From a virus: a stretch of 32,459 bases of DNA. Positions 1 through 7,897 of the stretch are shown here, piece by piece. Within the stretch, counting starts at the first letter, position 1, and each line of letters starts with the position of its first letter. The stretch lies in IMG/VR virus record IMGVR_UViG_3300044825_001594, positions 1 to 32,459 of that record; one strand, written 5' to 3'. The notes under the pieces were generated by a model. That model had not been told where the DNA came from. It did no database searches and saw nothing but the letters and a program-made list of their open reading frames with translations. A program made the position numbers and the translations under genes.

Positions 1-1496
1 CTCCATGGCCCAGACGTCGTAGAATACCACTCGAAGTTGTTAGCCGTGGTGTTGAATCGTATATCGCCGTTATCGCTCACGCCGCCTAAGTCTGTCCCCA
101 CAGGTATCCTAACCGCGTCCGTCGCGGAGATGTGGAGGGTGCGGGCAGGGGAGGTTGTGCCGATGCCTACGCGGCCTGTGGCTCCAACACCAGCGGGCAT
201 GAATGAAAAATTGGTATTGGTTAAAAATAAAGAATGCGTCGGTTCTTGAGAAAGAGCCATTACCTGTGTGCCATTGCCAATAGCTAAATCAGCCCCAGCG
301 TACCCGCTACTACCTACATCACCTATCTGAAATTTATTGTTTACCGTGGTTGTGTTCCATCCTATGTATCCGTTGGTGTCTTTTTCGTAAAGTTTACTAT
401 TCCCTGTTGCATTAGTGCCTATGTGTTTCAATAGGTAGTGCGTAGTTCCCCCTATCTGAAAATCCCGCGCAAAGACAGACGTATCCGCATTGGAGATATA
501 GCTGCTAAGCATCGTTGCCGTATCGGCAATGTTGATGTAATTAGTCAGCATGGCAGCCGTATCGGCAATGTTCACATAGTTAGTCAACATAGCCGCCGTA
601 TCCCCCGCCACTATCCCCGCCGTGGTGCTGGCCTTCCAGTACTTTAATGCTGAATCGTAGCGCAACACGCTGCCATCTACGCGCCCCGCTGTATCCACGT
701 CGTGTAAGTCGTGTAAGGATGAACCCGCGTCTATGCGCACCGCTAAGGTGCCGTTGCTCGCCGAATGCACCACAAAGGCAATGGGTAGTTTCAGATAGCC
801 GTTCCCCGGTTCTGTCTGCGTCAGCCCGCCTAACGTGTCCACGTCCGCATAGAGTACCGCGCCCTCGCTGTATGCCTGCGTGTTCACCTGTCTAATCTTG
901 CCCTGTGTCATTACATAGCCGTCCGCACCTGTGGCAATATCCTGCATGGCTATGCCTAAGACATACATAACGGGGATTGAACCGTTGGCAATCATGTGCT
1001 TGACTTTGATGCGCCCGGATGCGCCCAGCGTACCGCTTGCGCGTACTACTGTGCCTTTCGGTATCGTTACGGATGTATCGTTGCGGACGTACCATATCCC
1101 TGGGAGCAGGGGTATTTGCACGCTGTCCAGCCCGCCATATTGCAGATACCCTTTTTCAGCGCTGTATTTAAGTTCTTGTTCGGATGCGTCGCCCTCGTTG
1201 ATGTTGAAAGTAACGGAGTCGAAGGGCATGGATACGCCACCACCACCGCCTCCGGATACTAACCGCCATGCCTTGATACGGTAGGCGTATAGGTTTCCGC
1301 TGACGGTATCGAGCAGCATCCAGGCGTTGTTAAGCCCCGACGGGTCCAGGGTGGATGTGTCGGCGATCGCCCCCCGGTAAACAAGGCCATCGCCTGTGGT
1401 CTGCCAGCCGAGGCGCTGTTTTACACCGGATGCGGGGTATTGGGAGTAAGACAGGAAGGAAGCGAGCATAAGCCCGAAAAGCAGTACATGTTTCAT
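1..1496 (-). CDS. Tail fibre protein, C-terminal part beyond window
   Basis: I translated this frame from an ATG at 1496; it stays open to base 1, giving at least 498 residues with the 3' end missing. The start overlaps the stop of the preceding gene as ATGA. The first 19 residues (MKHVLLFGLMLASFLSYSQ) look like a signal peptide, which is odd for a virion protein but which I have seen in fibres of Bacteroidota phages. A glycine run follows at about residue 82, then a 13-residue repeat (genomic 489-605). Near the edge the protein has a GIGTTSPA-like motif and a stretch resembling IRFNTT..FEWY. These are typical of trimeric fibres, often with a C-terminal intramolecular chaperone, but that part would lie outside the window. 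Its likely role is host recognition at the tail tip. Family-level call is firm; receptor is unknown. Confidence 0.8.
   Translation of the reverse strand, partial: MKHVLLFGLMLASFLSYSQYPASGVKQRLGWQTTGDGLVYRGAIADTSTLDPSGLNNAWMLLDTVSGNLYAYRIKAWRLVSGGGGGGVSMPFDSVTFNINEGDASEQELKYSAEKGYLQYGGLDSVQIPLLPGIWYVRNDTSVTIPKGTVVRASGTLGASGRIKVKHMIANGSIPVMYVLGIAMQDIATGADGYVMTQGKIRQVNTQAYSEGAVLYADVDTLGGLTQTEPGNGYLKLPIAFVVHSASNGTLAVRIDAGSSLHDLHDVDTAGRVDGSVLRYDSALKYWKASTTAGIVAGDTAAMLTNYVNIADTAAMLTNYINIADTATMLSSYISNADTSVFARDFQIGGTTHYLLKHIGTNATGNSKLYEKDTNGYIGWNTTTVNNKFQIGDVGSSGYAGADLAIGNGTQVMALSQEPTHSLFLTNTNFSFMPAGVGATGRVGIGTTSPARTLHISATDAVRIPVGTDLGGVSDNGDIRFNTTANNFEWYSTTSGPW
489..605 (-). repeat. Three 39-bp (13-residue) tandem repeats in the fibre gene
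   Basis: Three consecutive in-frame units read GDTAAMLTNYVNI, ADTAAMLTNYINI and ADTATMLSSYISN, followed by a fourth partial unit starting ADTS. Each is 39 bp. The unit probably forms a repeating trimeric helical or coiled shaft segment of the fibre. Copy number change by recombination would alter fibre length. Confidence 0.85.
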
Positions 1497-2038
1497 ATTA
1501 CCAGGCCAAGATTGTTGTAGATTGAATGAGTGCTATCCTCGCAGTCCACCGGACAGCCCGCCGCGCTTGCGTCGAACGCCGGGAGGTTGGCAGCACAGGT
1601 ACACAGCCAGGACTTCATCTTTTCTTGCTGACGGTTTAGCCGTGTGCGCAGGGTATCCTGATAGAACCGCACCCCTTCCGCGCCTACGTTCGTACCGTAG
1701 TCCTGTTGGTTAAGGTAGAGGCCATTGCTACCAAGCTGCATCGCTACGAATGGCACAGCCTCGTAGATAGAGGCGTTCGCGCACAGGTTCTTTAAGTGCG
1801 CCGTCCACAGCGATTGATACGCCGATGTCGTGAACGCCGTGCTGTTGCCTTTTTCGGCCTGGAGTGCATCGTAGAACGCACTGCCCAGCACAGGTTCCAC
1901 CCATGCCCATTCGGCTGCCTGGATATGGGGGGAAAGCAGGGCATTATCGAAGCGGATGTCCGTCGGCCCGCTCCGCGCTATGCCTCCCTGGGTTATTTCA
2001 GTTGCCTGTATCAGTGCCATCGCTTGTCGTTTGTTCAA
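1493..2038 (-). CDS. Head-tail adaptor-like protein (DUF6712-like)
   Basis: This 181-residue protein follows the portal gene, overlapping its end by 41 bases, and precedes the fibre gene with an ATGA overlap. Its N-terminal half (about residues 25-70) carries the pattern DIRFDNALLSPHIQAAEWAW followed by a PVLGSAFYDAL stretch. That pattern resembles small helical head-completion or adaptor proteins of Bacteroidota phages. The C-terminal part is cysteine rich (CTC and two further Cys). The position after the portal supports a connector role. The family name is from memory of the motif, not a search, so the exact function is uncertain. Confidence 0.5.
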   Translation of the reverse strand: MNKRQAMALIQATEITQGGIARSGPTDIRFDNALLSPHIQAAEWAWVEPVLGSAFYDALQAEKGNSTAFTTSAYQSLWTAHLKNLCANASIYEAVPFVAMQLGSNGLYLNQQDYGTNVGAEGVRFYQDTLRTRLNRQQEKMKSWLCTCAANLPAFDASAAGCPVDCEDSTHSIYNNLGLVI

Positions 2039-3632
2039 GTTCTGCCGCCCGTTCCTCGGTTGACTTCAATGTGATAGGACGCCTTACGCCTTCGTCAGCC
2101 CATACCTCTTGCACCTCTGCGCCCATTTCTGGCAGGCTTGCGAGCTGTCGGAAAAATTGCTCATCTGCCATTTGCGCCGTGATTGCGCCCGCCCGGACGC
2201 CTACGCCGTATGCGTTGAACGTCTTTTCAATGTCGGTATCTGTGCCCGTTTCAGTCAGGTCCAGCGGAGCATAGCCCAATAGTTCCCGTTTTTCGTTCTG
2301 TGTGAGCGCGTTTTCCACACTAAAATCGCCATAAAAGGAGACGGGTAGGCTGTTGGATATGCCCAGGTAGATGCCCCCCCAGGGTGCGCCTGTCCATTCC
2401 GCGCTGTCACGCATGAACGGGTTAAGGAAACGGGAAAGAAACATGTTTTGGCGCTGTTTCACCACGGTGTTTTGGAGATATTCAAGTTCCCGCCTCATCT
2501 GCTCGTTGGTTCCCAATTGCCCCGTCGTAGCGAAGCCGGCCAGGCTTTTGCTCCAGCGGTTGGCCACCACGATTGCAGAAGCTGCCATTTCCTGCAAATC
2601 CACAAATTCGCCTTCTTTCCGTGCATCGAACGTTTGGATGTTCGCGGCCAGGGTAGGATCTCGGAGTATCTGCATGAATATCTTACGCTCATTCCCGTTC
2701 CCGGTGAACTTACGCTCGATGTCGGAAAGGATTTGTTCGGCCTCATCCGGTGTTGCATTACCGAAAAGTTGCATGAAAACGGAGGGCATGAACCCGTTTT
2801 CCATGCTATTGATATTGAAAGCCGCTATGCGGTATTCGATTTCAGCCCATTTCTTCGCGCCTATCCATTCAGGTAGTCCGTAGTACTGAAAGCCCGGCGC
2901 GTAGGTCTTGAGATGAATCGCGCTGCGCTGTGTGCCCATCTCGTCGGCTTCCGTCCAGTTCGGATAGATAGGCATTTCCCGGAAGCCCTTATGGTAGAAC
3001 GCGCTTCCGTCGGATGTGAGGGGCACTTCCTCCCAGCTTTCGTAGATACCCAGGGATTTTACCACCTGGTCTATGCCCGGCTTTCTGACGCCTACCATCC
3101 ACATAGGCACGTGGTAGGCATAGAAAAATGGTTCCCCGGCTGCGCGCCCGCGTACCAGTTCGATTACCGCGTTTCCGAACGCGTCGAACTCGAAGGCAGC
3201 GGATTTCAGTACATCGGATAGGCTTTGGCCGTGTAGGTTCATGTTCGAGAGGTATTCCTCCAGGGGTCCTGTGATAGTCGTGGGGATGCGGCTATCAGAT
3301 GCACGGGTAACGGTAAGTTGTACCCCTGCCTTTTCGCGGGTAGGGATGAAGCCGTCACCCACTACCATATCCGTTTTGTCGTTGATGATGCGGCGAAGGG
3401 TAGGGCTGTAATTGACAAGCCCCATAAGTTCTTTCAAGAAGTTGGAATCGCCGTCGAAAAACCGTATCCATTGCAGCCCCGCGTCAATGCGCTTTCGGAT
3501 AGGTTCGTTGTATAGGTCATCGGCTGCGATTGCCGTCTGTCCCGGCAGGATAGCAGACGATGCCAGGAAGTCATTTTGTGGTTTCGGGCTTGTTGTGGGT
3601 GCTTGTCTTTTCGCGGTCGGTTTCTGCCTCAT
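1998..3632 (-). CDS. Phage portal protein
   Basis: The 544-residue protein has the length and layout of HK97/PBSX-type portals, the dodecameric ring at the capsid vertex through which DNA is packaged and to which the tail joins. Visible features are a polar N-terminus, a segment resembling LRRIINDKTDMVVGDGF (about residues 79-95), a central YYGLPEW.GA motif typical of portals (about 251-260), and a helical C-terminal part with TNEQMRRELEYLQNTVVKQR. The start at 3632 lies 62 bases inside the end of the upstream small gene. No later ATG would keep the N-terminal domain. The gene comes after capsid and tail tube genes, an unusual order. Confidence 0.85.
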   Translation of the reverse strand: MRQKPTAKRQAPTTSPKPQNDFLASSAILPGQTAIAADDLYNEPIRKRIDAGLQWIRFFDGDSNFLKELMGLVNYSPTLRRIINDKTDMVVGDGFIPTREKAGVQLTVTRASDSRIPTTITGPLEEYLSNMNLHGQSLSDVLKSAAFEFDAFGNAVIELVRGRAAGEPFFYAYHVPMWMVGVRKPGIDQVVKSLGIYESWEEVPLTSDGSAFYHKGFREMPIYPNWTEADEMGTQRSAIHLKTYAPGFQYYGLPEWIGAKKWAEIEYRIAAFNINSMENGFMPSVFMQLFGNATPDEAEQILSDIERKFTGNGNERKIFMQILRDPTLAANIQTFDARKEGEFVDLQEMAASAIVVANRWSKSLAGFATTGQLGTNEQMRRELEYLQNTVVKQRQNMFLSRFLNPFMRDSAEWTGAPWGGIYLGISNSLPVSFYGDFSVENALTQNEKRELLGYAPLDLTETGTDTDIEKTFNAYGVGVRAGAITAQMADEQFFRQLASLPEMGAEVQEVWADEGVRRPITLKSTEERAAELEQTTSDGTDTGN

Positions 3633-3864
3633 GTGTTGGTTTTTTCGGCAGCGGTGCGCCTGGTTGGTTGTCTATTTTTTCTGCTTTCACGGGCTGCCTG
3701 ACGGCTCCCTGGATATATCGGCTTGCGGTTTCGTAGTCCATCCGAAGCCACCCGCGCAATTGTTCTTGGCTCATATCCCCCAGGGCGATGCGCAGGATAC
3801 CGCCCCGGCCTGTGGGGTCTGTGCCACAATAGCACAGCCCCTCAAAGCCTGGTTTCGCTTTCAT
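3571..3864 (-). CDS. Small protein between tail tube and portal genes
   Basis: This 97-residue protein is not one I recognise. It has CYCGTD near the N-terminus, a helical middle (SQEQLRGWLRMDYETASRYIQG) and a lysine- and proline-rich disordered tail. It starts 4 bases after the tail tube stop and overlaps the portal start by 62 bases. Co-expression with portal and tube suggests a small structural or assembly role, which is inference from position only. Confidence 0.6.
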   Translation of the reverse strand: MKAKPGFEGLCYCGTDPTGRGGILRIALGDMSQEQLRGWLRMDYETASRYIQGAVRQPVKAEKIDNQPGAPLPKKPTHEAETDREKTSTHNKPETTK

Positions 3865-3868
3865 GGCA

Positions 3869-4414
3869 CTATAGCAGTGCGTTCATTACGGTAGCGCCGT
3901 TCATCAGCTCGATAGCCTTGACGGTAGTCGAACAAGTCAGCGTGAGCGTCTCCTGGTTCGGGTCAGTGATTACCGTACCGGATTGACCCTCGAAGCCCGT
4001 CAGCGTAGCGGAAAGGGTTTTCCCGCCCACTTGTACGTGTCCCCATACCCAGTAGCGCCCGGTATTCTCGACGTGAACCGCCACCAGCCCGCAGGATGAA
4101 GTAGCAAGTTCCTCGATAATATTGCGGTCGGTTTGGTTGCGACAAGTCCAGATGCCCGTGAACGTCTGTTCCACGGATTTCGCCTTCGTGATCGGGTCAA
4201 CCGTTCCTGTCTCGGTGAACGATGCGGAGAAGTCCCGGAACTCATATTCGTAGAAGTTGGCCGCCGTGCTGGTCATTACGATAGCCGTGGCCGCCCCGGA
4301 TGCGTTCGTGGTGACGCTGGAAACTTCGTTTGCGTTGGCGAGGTATAGCGTACCCGCACCACCGGAACAAAGCCCCGTGGTGCAAGTATTCGCCCGCCCT
4401 TGTGTGATTGCCAT
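3869..4414 (-). CDS. Major tail tube protein-like
   Basis: This 181-residue protein looks like a beta-rich tail tube subunit. An N-terminal cysteine-containing segment (CTTGLCSGGAGTLYLANANE) is followed by YEYEFRDFSASFTETGT and a C-terminal region with GFEGQSGTVITDP. The N-terminal patterns resemble tube proteins of Bacteroidota siphophages, where C..G....LYLAN near the N-terminus and a YEYEF motif recur. The protein would polymerise into the tail tube around the tape measure. The gene lies directly after the major capsid gene rather than next to the tape measure gene. A decoration protein is a less likely alternative. Confidence 0.6.
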   Translation of the reverse strand: MAITQGRANTCTTGLCSGGAGTLYLANANEVSSVTTNASGAATAIVMTSTAANFYEYEFRDFSASFTETGTVDPITKAKSVEQTFTGIWTCRNQTDRNIIEELATSSCGLVAVHVENTGRYWVWGHVQVGGKTLSATLTGFEGQSGTVITDPNQETLTLTCSTTVKAIELMNGATVMNALL

Positions 4415-4426
4415 AGGTCGCGCGTT

Positions 4427-5410
4427 TTAGTACCCGACCGAGATCAGGCTGTGGTGAATGTAATTGGTGCCCATCTTCCAGCGGCCTTTCACATAGACTT
4501 TTTCGTCTTTCTGATCGTACCACATGGAAAGGTCGGTGCCGGGATCGGTAATGTCGGTAGCCAGCACACGGTTAAGCGGCGTGGTGTACTCGACATAGTG
4601 CGGCTTTGTGGTGCCCAGGCTCGTCAGGATGCTGTCCCAGCGGTGCATCGGCATTACGGGGATGCCCCGGAACGTCAGCGTCTGTACGCCGTTGATGAGC
4701 TGCAAGAGGCCATAGTCCCCGCCGCCACCGTCTTCGATGTCCACCAGGTACTGGTTGTACACCGAGAAAGTGACGTTGAACACCTTTTGATTGGCCGGCA
4801 GCGCTTTCAGTTCGTTGGGCGCCTGGTCGTACACCGCCCTCAGGATTTCGATACCGTCGCCCGCCGTCAGGTCGCTTCCGCTGCCCGTGTTGGTGCGCGG
4901 CACAAGCGTAGCGGCTACCAATGCGGGGTAGTGGACAGTCCAAAGCCCGTCCGTCGGGTCATATACCGGGTTATTCGATGCGGTGTTCCCGAAAAACGCG
5001 AGGCGCTCCAGGTCCTGACGGATAGCCTGCTGTACGCGCGTCACCAAGATACTTTCCAGGGTAGTGTTCGTCAGGTCGGGAAGGCGGGTGCCCGTATTGA
5101 ACAGTTCCTCCACTACCGTGTCCTTGAACTCGTCCCAGCACATCTCCATGTCAATCTTCATGCGGTTGACTTCGATTTCGCGCTCGTAGACGTTCATGTT
5201 GCCGACGGGTGCGAAGCCACAGCCCGTGTATTTCCGCACGATGTTTTCCAGCTTGTCCACGAACTGCATCTTACGACGGTTCGTAACATTGGGCATCACT
5301 CGGAAGGTGCTGCGAATTTCCGTATCGAAGAACACGGGTTCCAGCATGATTTCGTTGGCCAGGTCGCCCCGATATGATACGGCGAATTGCCCTAATTCAG
5401 TTGTTGCCAT
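4427..5410 (-). CDS. Major capsid protein (HK97-fold)
   Basis: The 327-residue protein lies downstream of the protease-scaffold gene and has the size of a mature-type HK97-fold capsid protein. It has an N-terminal segment (TEIRSTFRVMPNVTNRRKMQF), a long-helix region rich in charged residues (VEELFNTGTRLPDLTNTTLE, then VTRVQQAIRQDLERLAFFGN), and a C-terminal half with GIPVMPMHRWD, typical of the A-domain. Its start is preceded by an A-rich leader without Shine-Dalgarno (AACCGAAAA then AGCAATGGCA), almost the same as that of the next upstream gene. No separate delta domain is visible, which fits the scaffold being carried on the protease. Confidence 0.85.
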   Translation of the reverse strand: MATTELGQFAVSYRGDLANEIMLEPVFFDTEIRSTFRVMPNVTNRRKMQFVDKLENIVRKYTGCGFAPVGNMNVYEREIEVNRMKIDMEMCWDEFKDTVVEELFNTGTRLPDLTNTTLESILVTRVQQAIRQDLERLAFFGNTASNNPVYDPTDGLWTVHYPALVAATLVPRTNTGSGSDLTAGDGIEILRAVYDQAPNELKALPANQKVFNVTFSVYNQYLVDIEDGGGGDYGLLQLINGVQTLTFRGIPVMPMHRWDSILTSLGTTKPHYVEYTTPLNRVLATDITDPGTDLSMWYDQKDEKVYVKGRWKMGTNYIHHSLISVGY

Positions 5411-5430
5411 TGCTTATTGTCTTTTTTCGG

Positions 5431-5901
5431 TTAGAAACTGTAGGATACCGTCGCGGAGCTGTTGGCAGCGATCTGCCCTTCGCCAATGCGGAAAAGGAAT
5501 TCGACCTTGGATGCCCCGTCGTTGTTGCTCGTCTGGTATGTCACCGTCCACTCTTCGCGCGGGTCGAGGGCGCTGGTCGTTACCGCGAGTGCTGCCGTTG
5601 CGGCGCTGGACTGGAAGCCCGTACTGTACGCCTCGTTTCCATACCCGTCGGTAATGTAGAACTTAATGTAGTCCGTTGCGGTCGTTGCGCCCGTCGAGGG
5701 CGTGAACGTTACGCGCCGCCCGGCGCTGGATACCGCCCACGTGAACGCGATGCTGTGGCGGGTGCCATATACGGACATACCGTATAGCTCCATAGCCTGC
5801 GCGTCGCTGCCGTCGGCGGCATAGGGGTTGGTACGGGTAAGGCTTTCCTGCGTTACGTAGGAAGCCCCCTGTACATAGTTGTTAATGTTCGCTGTTGCCA
5901 T
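5431..5901 (-). CDS. Decoration-like or minor head protein
   Basis: This 156-residue protein is rich in Thr, Ser, Ala and aromatic beta-strand patterns. It has no Cys and no recognisable catalytic motif. The gene sits between the protease-scaffold and major capsid genes, where decoration or head-fibre proteins are usually encoded. The leader (ACAACCGAAAAGAAAAAGCA before ATG) matches that of the capsid gene, suggesting similarly high translation. A beta-sandwich capsid decoration role is inference from position and composition. Confidence 0.5.
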   Translation of the reverse strand: MATANINNYVQGASYVTQESLTRTNPYAADGSDAQAMELYGMSVYGTRHSIAFTWAVSSAGRRVTFTPSTGATTATDYIKFYITDGYGNEAYSTGFQSSAATAALAVTTSALDPREEWTVTYQTSNNDGASKVEFLFRIGEGQIAANSSATVSYSF

Positions 5902-5923
5902 TGCTTTTTCTTTTCGGTTGTGA

Positions 5924-7225
5924 TCAATTGCGGTTGTCCTTCAGCATGGCAGCCAGGGCGCCGTATGCCTTTTCGCGGTCAGGCGTCATGCGCTTCGCTT
6001 GTGCGCCTTTCGTGGGTTCAGCCCCGCCGCTGGGAGCGCCTGCGACGGATTTCAGTTGCGCCTTCGCTTCCTGCAGTTCGGCCTGCATCGCCTTGATTTT
6101 TTCGGCTGCCTGGTTCAGCACGGCCTCCATCTCAAGTTCCTGCGCCTCGGCCTCATCGGATGCCAGGACGGTGTAGCCCGCTTCTTCCAGCGCCTTGCGT
6201 GCATCGGCCAGCGGGTCAGTGGCGGGTGGGGTAGAGGTCGGTTCCGCCCCCTCGTTGAAGAGCGCGGCAAAGCGCTCGATAAAATTCTGCTTCATCTTTT
6301 TTTCAATTTCGTAATTATTCAATAGCTCCATCGGCACGGCTGCGAAGCGTCCCAGCGCCCCGAACGTGGCAATGTCGTATGCTTGTGCGGTAAGCACCTC
6401 ATCAATAAGGCCAATGTCTTTGGCTTCTTTGGCCGTGAACCACGTTTCAGCGGCCATGTATTGCAGGGATGCTGCCAGGGCGTCCTGATACCTCATCCCT
6501 TTTCTTTTCATCATGCTTTGTGCGTACACCTCGGCAATCTGCATTTCCATCTTTTCCAGGACGTCGGCGGTTTTCCGTAAGTCGGTAGCGTCGCCCTCGG
6601 CCATGCTCCAGGGGTTGTGTATCATTAGAAAGGCGTTTTCAGCCATACGTACTTTATCCCCTGCGAGTAGGATAATAGAGGCGATAGAGGCCACATAGCC
6701 CCGCCCTTCCGTCGTTACGTTGCCGGGATATGCCCTGATAGCGTCCGCAATGGCGAAGCCCTCCAGGACAGAGCCACCGGGGGAGGATACTGCGACAAGC
6801 AAGTCTTGTCCGTTCGCTTCGCTGAAGCTATAAGCAAGCGCGGAGGCGTTCACGCCCCATTCCCCTATTTCGCCGTTGATGTTGATTTCCTGCATATTTT
6901 TCGCGTTGTTTTCTGCCAGCCGCTTTGCTATCGGTTCCGCCCAACGGAGCATGGAAGCCCCGCCCCAGGCGTCATACATGATAGAGCCGCATACCTCGTT
7001 CCCGTCCTCGTCCGTATAGCTGCCTGTGTCGTACACGGCAGCGCGGGAAAGGAAGGAGTACACGCGCTTTACGGTGTCGTCCGATAGGTTTTCACGGTTG
7101 GCAATCTGATTGGCACGTACCCAGCCCACCCGTGTGCCACAAGACGAACCGTTCTCGTCCCGGTGACGGAGCGCTTTTTTGGCGTTGTTCACCGCACTTT
7201 GTGGGTAGTTGTTGTACGTTGCCAT
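5924..7225 (-). CDS. Head maturation protease (ClpP-type) with fused scaffold
   Basis: The 433-residue protein has three parts. Residues 1-110 (NYPQSAVNNAKKALRHRDE, then GTRVGWVRANQIAN) match a small N-terminal domain I associate with Bacteroidota phage head proteases. Residues about 112-280 are a ClpP/S14-type serine protease: SSPGGSV oxyanion strand at 147-153, nucleophile Ser180 in GYVASIAS, catalytic His203 in MIHNPW. Residues about 311-433 are a charged coiled coil, typical of a scaffolding or delta domain, removed during capsid maturation. The gene starts the head operon 51 bases after an intrinsic terminator. The fused design means the protease and scaffold may be made in equal amounts unless an internal start is used (see 6293). 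Confidence 0.85.
   Translation of the reverse strand: MATYNNYPQSAVNNAKKALRHRDENGSSCGTRVGWVRANQIANRENLSDDTVKRVYSFLSRAAVYDTGSYTDEDGNEVCGSIMYDAWGGASMLRWAEPIAKRLAENNAKNMQEININGEIGEWGVNASALAYSFSEANGQDLLVAVSSPGGSVLEGFAIADAIRAYPGNVTTEGRGYVASIASIILLAGDKVRMAENAFLMIHNPWSMAEGDATDLRKTADVLEKMEMQIAEVYAQSMMKRKGMRYQDALAASLQYMAAETWFTAKEAKDIGLIDEVLTAQAYDIATFGALGRFAAVPMELLNNYEIEKKMKQNFIERFAALFNEGAEPTSTPPATDPLADARKALEEAGYTVLASDEAEAQELEMEAVLNQAAEKIKAMQAELQEAKAQLKSVAGAPSGGAEPTKGAQAKRMTPDREKAYGALAAMLKDNRN
6293..6309 (-). promoter_or_regulatory. Possible internal translation start for scaffold
   Basis: Met311 of the protease-scaffold protein (ATG at 6295-6293) is preceded by an A-rich stretch, GAAATTGAAAAAAAG. This resembles the leaders used by other genes here in place of Shine-Dalgarno sites. 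Initiation would yield a 123-residue free scaffold, like Nu3 within C of phage lambda. The codons Lys-Lys-Met also explain the A-rich run, so this is suggestive only. Confidence 0.35.
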
Positions 7226-7276
7226 AGCACAAAGATGCAGGTAGGTAGGGCATGGACTTTAGAAAGGTGGGGGGAT

Positions 7277-7305
7277 AAAAAAAGCCGAACGCATCTGCGC
7301 CCGGC
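7277..7305 (-). terminator. Intrinsic terminator between tail and head operons
   Basis: On the minus strand, GCCGGGCGCA and TGCGTTCGGC form a stem of about 9-10 bp (two G-U pairs) at 7305-7284, followed by seven T at 7283-7277. It lies downstream of the HTH gene and 51 bases before the protease start. It therefore separates the tail block from the head block. Confidence 0.85.
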
Positions 7306-7341
7306 CTCTGATAAGAATCGGAAAGTATGAAAAAATGGTAC

Positions 7342-7653
7342 TTATCTCTTTTTCCTGATATACACCCCTTGTCGGTTTAATATCCCCCATATAGTCCGCT
7401 CTGATACGCCCAGGGTTACGGCGATGTCCACCACAGCGGCGGTATGGTTGCGGTTCGCGCTTAGCTTTTCGGGGTACATCTCAAAGGCCAGGTAGCGTAT
7501 AATGGTGTATCGGGGTATATGCCCCAGGGCTATGAGGTTCATCACGGCCAGCTTCCCATCTTCCCCGAACGCCTTGCAGGTACTTTCGCAGTAGCGCCCT
7601 ACGCACTCCGTCCAGTCGCTTTCGTCTATACCGTCTCTTTCTTGCTCTCCCAT
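7342..7653 (-). CDS. Small helix-turn-helix protein
   Basis: Using the ATG at 7653 gives 103 residues; the longer reading upstream is out of keeping with the overlap (28 bases) with the preceding small gene. The C-terminal part (about residues 70-97), AVVDIAVTLGVSERTIWGIL, is a good helix-turn-helix with a basic tail YIRKKR. Earlier there are two Cys (VGRYCESTCKAF). The protein could bind DNA and regulate late transcription, or be a small structural component. It is the last gene before the terminator at 7277. Regulation of the head operon just downstream is a guess from position. Confidence 0.6.
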   Translation of the reverse strand: MGEQERDGIDESDWTECVGRYCESTCKAFGEDGKLAVMNLIALGHIPRYTIIRYLAFEMYPEKLSANRNHTAAVVDIAVTLGVSERTIWGILNRQGVYIRKKR

Positions 7654-7886
7654 ATTGTCACTATACGCCTCATCTTCCCGATTACCTTGCTGCGACACCC
7701 AGCGCACTTGATGTCTTCCGGTTCGCGCGTCATGTACCTGTTCCATACCTCGAAGATATACGAAATATCCAATTGCGGCCAATGTATTGCCGTGGCGTTG
7801 CGCTTCATCACGTCGGCGACGTCCTGACGGATGCCCTGGGGGATAGCCAGCGATTGCTGGTATATCATTTCTGAATGGTCTATCAT
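7626..7886 (-). CDS. Small conserved-type phage protein with CxxC
   Basis: The 86-residue protein has a helical body and a CAGC knuckle near residues 61-64, followed by a basic amphipathic helix (RSKVIGKMRRIVTIW). I recall similar small proteins with a single C-x2-C near the C-terminus in Bacteroidota phages, of unknown function. It starts 12 bases after the tape measure stop and overlaps the next gene by 28 bases. With only one CxxC, a zinc site would need dimerisation. Confidence 0.55.
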   Translation of the reverse strand: MIDHSEMIYQQSLAIPQGIRQDVADVMKRNATAIHWPQLDISYIFEVWNRYMTREPEDIKCAGCRSKVIGKMRRIVTIWESKKETV

Positions 7887-7897
7887 AGGTTTCTGTT

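Noticed and set aside
4400-5377. Plus-strand open frame of 325 codons
   Set aside because: Antisense to the major capsid gene, with the typical His/Val/Arg-rich composition of a shadow frame.
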